This document shows, one piece after another, positions 6,288 to 11,531 of a stretch of 11,531 bases of DNA. Within the stretch, counting starts at the first letter, position 1, and every line of letters starts with the position of its first letter. The position numbers and the translations under genes were made by a program. The DNA comes from Candidatus Helarchaeota archaeon (GTDB taxonomy: Archaea; Asgardarchaeota; Lokiarchaeia; Helarchaeales; JABXJV01), in the NCBI GenBank assembly GCA_013375355.1, contig JABXJV010000263.1, positions 1 through 11,531 on the forward strand, given 5' to 3'. Under the pieces are notes generated by a model. The model was given only the letters and a program-made list of their open reading frames with translations, did no database searches and had not been told where the DNA came from.

Positions 6288-7295
6288 TTGCCTAAAATCT
6301 TAGTAACTGGCGGCCTAGGTGGTATAGGGGCATACTTAGCCGAAAGAGCTTTGGAAGAGGGTTATAAAGTAAAAATTTTAGATATAGAAAATAAAAGAAC
6401 TAAAAATCGAGCGAAAAGTCCAAAATTGAAGGATGCCGAAATAGTTTATGGAAATATTATAGATTATGGAGATTGTTTGAAATGTATCTGGGATGTTGAT
6501 ACCGTTTGCCATCTTGCTGCTATTTTGCATCCAAAAACGGAAGAAGTACCTGATTTAGCAGAAAAAGTAAATGTTGGAGGCACGGTCAATATAATAAAAG
6601 CCATCCAGACTCTGAACCCTGATATTCATTTAATCTTCTCTTCAAGCGTGTCAGTTTTTGGACATACACAAGATCGTACACCACCGCTTACTATAGATGA
6701 TCCAGTTAATCCTACAGACGTATATACACGTAGTAAAGTCAAATGTGAAGATCTGATAGAGAATTCAGGGTTAAAATATTGGACCATTCTAAGGTTTGCA
6801 GAAGCGGCTTATTTATCTATCAGAATGGAAGATTATAAACAAATGTATATGCTACCTCTAGATAATCGTTTGGAGTTTGTTCATGTATTCGATATTGTAA
6901 CGGCTTGCATGAATGCAATCCGAAATGAAGAGTGTTATGGTAAAAAATTCATTATAGCTGGGGGTAAAAAAAATCAAATGGTATGGCGTGAACAACTGGT
7001 AAAATTAATGAAAGCTCTTGGAATGCCTATTCCACCTGAAGAATATTTCTCAAAAGAACCATTTTATCTTGATTGGTATGATACGGAAGAATCCCAAAGA
7101 ATTTTACAATTTCAAGAACGAAGTTTCGATGATTTCGTTGAAGATTTCAAGAATTTAATGGGATTTCGTTTAGGACTTGTTAAATATATGTTTGGTCCTA
7201 TGATGAAAGTCTACCGCTGGGGTGAACGTGCCTGGAAAAAGTTGCCTAAATGGTCTTTCAGAAGAAAAAAGAAGGATAAAGAATCTGAAAAATAA
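6288..7295 (+). CDS. NAD-dependent epimerase/dehydratase family protein (extended SDR)
   Basis: Extended short-chain dehydrogenase/reductase with a Rossmann fold (335 residues, typical length). Visible elements are the nucleotide-binding TGGLGGIG at 7-14, an acidic residue Asp32 after strand 2 (ILDIE) favouring NAD(H) over NADP(H), NIID at 56-59, CHLAAIL at 74-80, the active-site serine region IFSSSVSVFG at 116-125, and the catalytic pair Tyr146/Lys150 (YTRSK). The catalytic set is complete. The C-terminal ~45 residues are hydrophobic/aromatic then highly basic (ending RRKKKDKESEK) and could touch a membrane surface. The substrate is not evident: UDP-sugar, sterol-like or hydroxyacyl substrates are all possible. 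The start is TTG, preceded by AGAGGT. It lies 78 bp before the acyl-CoA synthetase gene with no T-run between, suggesting co-transcription and a link to acyl-CoA metabolism. Confidence 0.88.
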   Translation: MPKILVTGGLGGIGAYLAERALEEGYKVKILDIENKRTKNRAKSPKLKDAEIVYGNIIDYGDCLKCIWDVDTVCHLAAILHPKTEEVPDLAEKVNVGGTVNIIKAIQTLNPDIHLIFSSSVSVFGHTQDRTPPLTIDDPVNPTDVYTRSKVKCEDLIENSGLKYWTILRFAEAAYLSIRMEDYKQMYMLPLDNRLEFVHVFDIVTACMNAIRNEECYGKKFIIAGGKKNQMVWREQLVKLMKALGMPIPPEEYFSKEPFYLDWYDTEESQRILQFQERSFDDFVEDFKNLMGFRLGLVKYMFGPMMKVYRWGERAWKKLPKWSFRRKKKDKESEK

Positions 7296-7360
7296 AACCT
7301 GAAATCGTTATTTGAATTCTCAAAAATTGGAATAAGTGAAGAGCCAAAAATACTATATTT

Positions 7361-7376
7361 GGAGACTAATAATTTG
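7361..7376 (+). promoter_or_regulatory. Shine-Dalgarno site that fixes the synthetase start at 7374
   Basis: GGAGA at 7361-7365 lies 8 nt before TTG at 7374-7376. The first in-frame TTG, at 7359, overlaps this site and has no purine-rich sequence at a suitable distance, so the downstream TTG is the likelier start and shortens the protein by five residues. Confidence 0.6.
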
Positions 7377-8873
7377 GGAGATTATGACATAGAAAATTTG
7401 GAATTTCTATTTAATCCAAAGAGTGTAGCGATATTTGGTGCAGGAAAGGATTTGAATAAGGTTGCAGGTCAAGTATTATTACATCTTAAAATGGGAAAGT
7501 ATAAAGGAAAAATTATTCCCATTAATCCAAAAAAAGAAACCATTTTTAATATAGAAACAATTCCCTCTATTAAAAATATTCCAGAACAAATAGATTTAGC
7601 AATCATGGCGATACCTAAAAAATATATTTTTCCTGCATTAGAAGAATGTATTGAAGAAAGTGTAAAATTTGTCATTATTCTTACGGCAGGATTTCAGGAA
7701 ACAAATCTCTTTGATGAAAATTCCCGAAAAGAACAAGAAAAATTAAAGAGTATGCTTAATCTAAATACGCGTATTATTGGACCAAATTGTATGGGAATAG
7801 CATCCACGAGTTCAAATTTAAATGCTGTGATGGGAATAAATCCCATTCCCTTGAGTAAAACGAATAGGAATATGAGTTTTGTAAGTCAATCTGGGACTTG
7901 GGCAGCTAGATCAATGAGATGCTCCATAAAGCATGATTTAGGTGTGTCTAAAATTGTTTCATCGGGTAACGAAATAGACCTAACATGTGAAGATTTTCTG
8001 GAATATTTTTCTTTTTATGATAAATCTACTCAAGTAATTGGATCGTTTATTGAAGAACTTAGAAAGGGAAGAAAATTTATAAAAATTGCATCAGAATCCA
8101 AAAAACCAATTATAATTTTAAGAGCTGGGACTACTGAGGCAGGAAGTAAAGCCGCACTTTCACATACTGGGTCAATTTCTACAAGATCTAATTTATATGA
8201 AAGTGTTTTTAAACAATATGGAATAATTGAAGCTACTTCTTTATCCGAATTAATCGATTATTTGAGAGCGTTTTCAATTTTTCTGGCAAAGGGTATAATG
8301 CCGAAAGGGAATCGTGTAGGTATTTATACTGTAGGAGGAGGTATGGGCGTTCTTGCATCTGATAAATGTGTAAACGAAGGGTTAGAAGTAGTAAATTTAT
8401 CAACAGAAACAATTGATAAATTGAATGGAGTAAGTGGATTGCCTTCAATTTGGTCACATAATAATCCAATTGATTTAATAGCAACCCGTGATTTTAGCAC
8501 CACGGAGAAAGTCTTAAAAATTTTAATTGAAGCAGAAGAAGTTGACATGATTATTTCCATTACACCATTTGGTATTTCACACCAAATGAGTAGCCTAGAA
8601 AATCTTCCAGATATGCCCCAAAAAATAAAAGAATTTAATGAAAAAATGCTACAAGCATATCACAAATCTGTTGTTGATCATTTACTTAAAATGGCGAAGA
8701 TTTCAAATAAACCAATTATAATTCCAACTGCATTATATTCTACAGATTTTCCGTATCAATATGAAGAAATTTCGGACCTTATGGATGCTGGTGTTTGTGT
8801 AGTGAATAATGTAGGTGATGCAGCAAAGACTTTGGCTAAATTAGTTAAATTTCAAGAAAAAAAGACTAAATAA
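7374..8873 (+). CDS. Acyl-CoA synthetase (ADP/NDP-forming), alpha subunit with CoA-binding domain
   Basis: This subunit type interconverts acyl-CoA, ADP and phosphate with acid, ATP and CoA. Numbering is from TTG 7374 (499 residues). Order: CoA-binding Rossmann domain (residues ~8-105; FNPKSVAIFGAG), GPNCMG at 136-141, ligase domain 1 with SQSGT at 171-175, RAGTTEAGSKAALSHTG holding His264, the residue expected to be phosphorylated, then ligase domain 2 with GGGMGVLASD at 321-330. The length matches alpha-only proteins (~460) with a modest extension, not the ~700-residue fusions. No ATP-grasp beta subunit is present here, so it must be elsewhere or beyond the window. Several canonical positions vary (SQSGTWAARSM for the usual SQSGALG), so substrate preference may differ. 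In archaea the family makes ATP from acyl-CoA at the end of peptide or fatty-acid breakdown. It appears to be in one operon with the SDR. Confidence 0.9.
   Translation: MGDYDIENLEFLFNPKSVAIFGAGKDLNKVAGQVLLHLKMGKYKGKIIPINPKKETIFNIETIPSIKNIPEQIDLAIMAIPKKYIFPALEECIEESVKFVIILTAGFQETNLFDENSRKEQEKLKSMLNLNTRIIGPNCMGIASTSSNLNAVMGINPIPLSKTNRNMSFVSQSGTWAARSMRCSIKHDLGVSKIVSSGNEIDLTCEDFLEYFSFYDKSTQVIGSFIEELRKGRKFIKIASESKKPIIILRAGTTEAGSKAALSHTGSISTRSNLYESVFKQYGIIEATSLSELIDYLRAFSIFLAKGIMPKGNRVGIYTVGGGMGVLASDKCVNEGLEVVNLSTETIDKLNGVSGLPSIWSHNNPIDLIATRDFSTTEKVLKILIEAEEVDMIISITPFGISHQMSSLENLPDMPQKIKEFNEKMLQAYHKSVVDHLLKMAKISNKPIIIPTALYSTDFPYQYEEISDLMDAGVCVVNNVGDAAKTLAKLVKFQEKKTK
8857..8863 (-). terminator. T7 run downstream of the AMP-forming ligase, inside the opposite gene
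   Basis: On the minus strand seven T follow the ligase stop by 11 nt. The tract is the complement of the Lys codons near the C-terminus of the ADP-forming synthetase. It is a plausible archaeal U-tract terminator located in the coding sequence of the converging gene. Confidence 0.4.
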
Positions 8874-8874
8874 C

Positions 8875-10473
8875 TTAAATGGCCCGTTTTTCATCCTTCC
8901 AATATTTTTCCCTTATTTTTCTTTTAAGTACTTTTCCTTGTGCAGATTTTGGAAGCCCCCGCTTGAAATCTATTGATTTTGGGGCTTTATATCTAGCAAT
9001 ATGATCTTTACAGAAATTAATTAAATCTTCTTCTAGTTCTGGACTTTTTTTAAAGTCTTTATTTAAAACTACAACAGCATGGACTGCTTCACCCCATTTC
9101 TCATGAGGAATTCCTATAACTGCACATTCTCTGACATCTGGGTGCTGATATAAGGCGTCTTCAACTTCTTTGGAATAAATATTTTCTCCTCCTGAAACAA
9201 TCATGTCTTTTTTTCTGTCTACAAGAAATAAATACCCCTCATCGTTGATATGTCCAATATCACCTGTATAGAGCCAGCCATTTCTTACGGTTGATTCTGT
9301 TTTTTCTAGGTTATTCCAATATTCTAACATTTTTGTAGAAGTTTTTGCTATAATTTCCCCAGCTTCACCAGACGGCATTTCCTCGCCTGTGATAGGGTCA
9401 ACAACCTTTATTCTAATCCCGATAGCTGGTCTGCCGGCAGAAAGAAGTAGTTTTTCTTGATTCTCTTCTATTATTTTTTTATGATCGTCTTGGGTTAACA
9501 TAGTTAGACCAGGTCCTGCTTCAGTTTGGCCAAAAACTTGGGAAAATGCAACATTTGGAAATAGTTTTAGAGTCTCCTTTAATAAGGCAGGACTAATTGG
9601 GGCTCCACCATAAGCAATTTTGGATATTGAACTAAGATCATATTTTTTTACGTCAGGATCTTTGATTATCATGTTTAACATAGTTGGAACAACTCCGATT
9701 CCAGTTATTTTCTCTTGCTCAATAGTCTCATAAATTTTCTTTAAAATAAACCCATTGTGAATTATGATTGTTGTCCCACCCATAAATGTTAATAAAATTC
9801 CCAAAATTGCGGCTGCATGGAAAACGGGCAAAACTAATAAACCTTTCTCGTTGGATGAAGCTTTCTCTCTTAAAGACAAAGCTGTCATCATCGCATTTTC
9901 TATCATACTTTTATGATTCAGTAAGACTCCCTTAGGAAGTCCTGTAGTACCTCCAGTATATTGAATAAACGCAGGTTCTACATCTTCGTACATATCATAT
10001 GCATACTGCTCGTCAATTATTGGTTCTTCTTTCGAATCTAAATATAATTTTTCAAAATCTAGAAATCCTTCTGGAATTTCATTATCAGTAACCAAAATAT
10101 AATGTTGAATGGTTTTTATCTTCTCTTTAGCCAGTTCGGCAATTTTCATGTAATTTGGATTTAAGATGAAAATCTTAGGTTGACAGTCATCTAAGATATG
10201 TATTAATTCATTTTTTGAAGATAAATAATTCATGGGAACACAAATTGCTCCAATCTTAGGGATACTAAAATATAAATTGATAACTTCATCGCAATTTTCT
10301 AATAAAACTGCTACACGATCACCCTTTCTTAAACCTAGCTTTATTAGAGAATTTGCTACAGAGTTAGTTTGCTCTTTAAATTCTTTAAAAGTAATTGTTT
10401 TTCCCTCAAATGTCACCCATGGTTTATCTGGGAAAACTTGAGAGTTTCTTTGAACTAAATTTTCTAATTTCAT
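8875..10473 (-). CDS. AMP-forming acyl-CoA synthetase / fatty-acid--CoA ligase (ANL superfamily)
   Basis: This enzyme activates a carboxylic acid with ATP to the acyl-AMP, then to acyl-CoA with release of AMP. All core motifs are intact in 532 residues: the P-loop-like YTGGTTGLPKG at 172-182, YGGAPIS at 288-294, VFGQTEAGP at 313-321, YTGD (Asp405), the hinge region VDRKKDMIVSGGENIY at 418-433 (Arg420), and the C-terminal AQGKVLKR with catalytic Lys514. Length and motif spacing match medium/long-chain ligases such as FadD-type enzymes; an aromatic or cyclic acid substrate cannot be excluded. No signal peptide is present, so it should be cytosolic. The start is ATG with no clear Shine-Dalgarno; a TATA element on this strand 29-36 bp upstream suggests a nearly leaderless mRNA. 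Its stop is one base from that of the ADP-forming synthetase, and it diverges from the LLM oxidoreductase. Confidence 0.93.
   Translation of the reverse strand: MKLENLVQRNSQVFPDKPWVTFEGKTITFKEFKEQTNSVANSLIKLGLRKGDRVAVLLENCDEVINLYFSIPKIGAICVPMNYLSSKNELIHILDDCQPKIFILNPNYMKIAELAKEKIKTIQHYILVTDNEIPEGFLDFEKLYLDSKEEPIIDEQYAYDMYEDVEPAFIQYTGGTTGLPKGVLLNHKSMIENAMMTALSLREKASSNEKGLLVLPVFHAAAILGILLTFMGGTTIIIHNGFILKKIYETIEQEKITGIGVVPTMLNMIIKDPDVKKYDLSSISKIAYGGAPISPALLKETLKLFPNVAFSQVFGQTEAGPGLTMLTQDDHKKIIEENQEKLLLSAGRPAIGIRIKVVDPITGEEMPSGEAGEIIAKTSTKMLEYWNNLEKTESTVRNGWLYTGDIGHINDEGYLFLVDRKKDMIVSGGENIYSKEVEDALYQHPDVRECAVIGIPHEKWGEAVHAVVVLNKDFKKSPELEEDLINFCKDHIARYKAPKSIDFKRGLPKSAQGKVLKRKIREKYWKDEKRAI
8887..8925 (+). 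terminator. Series of T-runs downstream of the ADP-forming synthetase gene
   Basis: Four T-tracts on the plus strand (8887-8891, 8905-8909, 8916-8920, 8922-8925) start 14 nt after the stop. They are the complement of Lys-rich codons (KRKIREKYWK) of the ligase. Staggered U-tracts are characteristic of archaeal termination; the assignment is positional. Confidence 0.4.
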
Positions 10474-10501
10474 ACTTAATCAGACCAAAATGTCTTGAAA
10501 A

Positions 10502-10509
10502 ATTATAAA
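10502..10509 (-). promoter_or_regulatory. TATA box of the AMP-forming ligase gene
   Basis: TTTATAAT reads on the minus strand with its centre about 32 bp upstream of the ATG. At the usual 26-bp spacing, initiation would fall near 10479, leaving a leader of only about 6 nt. This agrees with the absence of a Shine-Dalgarno sequence. Confidence 0.45.
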
Positions 10510-10540
10510 TTATTTTGATAGAATTTCTTTTCTACCTAGA

Positions 10541-10606
10541 TTTATAAAAAATCATTAAATATTGGATGTTCTCAATTATATATTTATTCGAATAAAAAAA
10601 GGAGAT
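10541..10606 (+). promoter_or_regulatory. TATA box and ribosome-binding site of the LLM oxidoreductase gene
   Basis: TTTATAAAAA at 10541-10550 is a good archaeal TATA candidate, predicting a start site near 10571 and a ~40-nt leader. AGGAGAT at 10600-10606 is a strong Shine-Dalgarno and lies four bases before the TTG at 10611, which fixes that start. Confidence 0.55.
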
Positions 10607-10610
10607 TAAA

Positions 10611-11531
10611 TTGGATCAAGTTAAATTTGGAATTTTTACTCCTCCTCGCGGATTGCAATGGATATATCGCACTGCAGAACTTGCAGAAAAGCTAGGCAAT
10701 TATGATTCAGTTTGGATGCCAGATCATTTAGTCGGCTGGGGTCGAAATGTTGATGCGCTCGATGTATGGACCACTTTAACCGCAGTCGGACTCAAGACTA
10801 AAAATGTTAAACTTGGAGTTGGGGTAACAGATCCCCATCGTCGTCATCCCAGCGTACTTGCTCATACTGCCATGACTATTGAACGCGTTGTAGGAGCGGG
10901 GAGAATGATGGTCGGTATTGGAGCAGGCGAATCCATGAATCTTGATATTTATGGGTTTAAATGGGACAAACCGGTCTCAAAATTGAAAGAATTTGTAGAG
11001 ATAGTTAAAAAACTATGGACTAAAAAATTAGTTAATTATAAAGGGCAGTATTATAATCTAAAAAGAGCATTCATTAGCCCCAAACCAGAAAAAATTCCAA
11101 TATTTATCGCTGGGAATCGCCCACGAACAAGAAAAATCACGGGTGAGCTGGGGGATGGATGGTTTCCATTTAAAGTTGACCCAAAACTTTATAAAAAATA
11201 TTTAGATGAAATTAAAAAAGCTGCAATTGATGCACAACGTAGTCCTGATGAAATAGTTCCTGGTTTTTTATTATATACAGTAGTTTCTGATGATGTTGAA
11301 CAAGCCCGAAAGATTGCTAATGAAAGTGGAAGAATGCTATTGATGGTGTCCCCGAATAAAATTGATGAATTGGGTTTTAAAGCACCCACGTACAAGCTGG
11401 ATGCAACGAAACCATTGTCAAGAGCAAGTATGGCAGAAGGGTTTCAAAAAATAAAAGAGATCCCATTTGAAGCAATTGAAAAAATTTTTATTTACGGAAC
11501 AGCTGACGATTGTATTGAAAAAATTAGTAAA
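10611..11531 (+). CDS. LLM-class oxidoreductase, probably F420-dependent (Mer-like); 3' end outside window
   Basis: 307 codons are visible, open to the last base. It belongs to the bacterial-luciferase-like (LLM) TIM-barrel superfamily, whose archaeal members commonly use coenzyme F420; methylenetetrahydromethanopterin reductase (Mer) is the best known. Seen here: an N-terminal strand KFGIFTPP, VWMPDHL at 34-40, VKLGVGVTDPHRRHP at 66-80, the barrel strand MMVGIGAGE at 99-107, YKGQYYNL at 143-150, and IFIAGNRP with GELGDGW around 165-184. Families in this group are ~320-350 residues, so only a few C-terminal residues are missing. The cofactor (F420 or FMN) and substrate cannot be settled by eye; methylenetetrahydromethanopterin, alcohols and other hydride acceptors are possible. 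The TTG start has a strong upstream AGGAG. Adjacency to acyl-CoA ligases suggests a redox step in the same metabolism, which is inference. Confidence 0.9.
   Translation, partial: MDQVKFGIFTPPRGLQWIYRTAELAEKLGNYDSVWMPDHLVGWGRNVDALDVWTTLTAVGLKTKNVKLGVGVTDPHRRHPSVLAHTAMTIERVVGAGRMMVGIGAGESMNLDIYGFKWDKPVSKLKEFVEIVKKLWTKKLVNYKGQYYNLKRAFISPKPEKIPIFIAGNRPRTRKITGELGDGWFPFKVDPKLYKKYLDEIKKAAIDAQRSPDEIVPGFLLYTVVSDDVEQARKIANESGRMLLMVSPNKIDELGFKAPTYKLDATKPLSRASMAEGFQKIKEIPFEAIEKIFIYGTADDCIEKISK

Noticed and set aside
10611..11531. Bacterial luciferase (light-emitting) assignment for the last gene
   Set aside because: The superfamily is shared, but no partner subunit or lux genes are present and the motifs fit the general F420/FMN-type LLM oxidoreductases.

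Overview
The window looks like part of an archaeal chromosome, most probably from an Asgard (Lokiarchaeia-like) lineage. The evidence is indirect: AT-rich and lysine-rich coding, archaeal-type TATA elements (TTTATAAA), T-run ends instead of hairpin terminators, Shine-Dalgarno-led TTG start codons, a C-terminally anchored repeat surface protein, an ADP-forming acyl-CoA synthetase subunit and a reductase of the F420/luciferase-like superfamily. No ribosomal RNA or other phylogenetic marker is present, so the assignment is an inference.

Layout. (1) 1-1188: the 3' part of a large cell-surface protein with four ~55-residue beta-rich repeats, an Ig-like domain, one membrane segment and a basic cytoplasmic tail. 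(2) 1189-1499: a gene-free stretch carrying a T-run terminator, three 10-bp tandem repeats, a TATA-like box and an inverted repeat. It is the probable control region of (3) 1500-2272, a two-gene winged-helix/PIN pair with a 4-bp overlap that looks like a toxin-antitoxin module. (4) 2293-3459 (minus): a DegT/DnrJ-type PLP aminotransferase with no sugar-nucleotide genes beside it. (5) 3568-4083: a small Cys-containing protein resembling the DUF6125 family. (6) 4119-6017 (minus): a 632-residue protein with an N-terminal winged helix and a long helical region I do not recognise. (7) 6288-8873: an apparent two-gene plus-strand unit of an NAD-type extended SDR and an ADP-forming acyl-CoA synthetase alpha subunit. 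(8) 8875-10473 (minus): an AMP-forming acyl-CoA ligase, tail to tail with the preceding gene across one base. (9) 10611 to the window end: an LLM-class (probably F420-dependent) oxidoreductase, cut by the window edge.

The right half (6288-11531) reads as a small acyl-CoA and redox neighbourhood: two chemically different acyl-CoA synthetases, an NAD-linked SDR and a deazaflavin/flavin-type oxidoreductase. This fits organic-acid or fatty-acid activation and oxidation, but no dedicated beta-oxidation gene is in view. The left half is accessory: a surface protein, a candidate toxin-antitoxin pair, an orphan aminotransferase and two poorly characterised proteins. The best candidates for something undescribed are the winged-helix/PIN pair with its structured control region and the 632-residue winged-helix protein. 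I see no tRNA, rRNA, CRISPR array, transposase or integrase.
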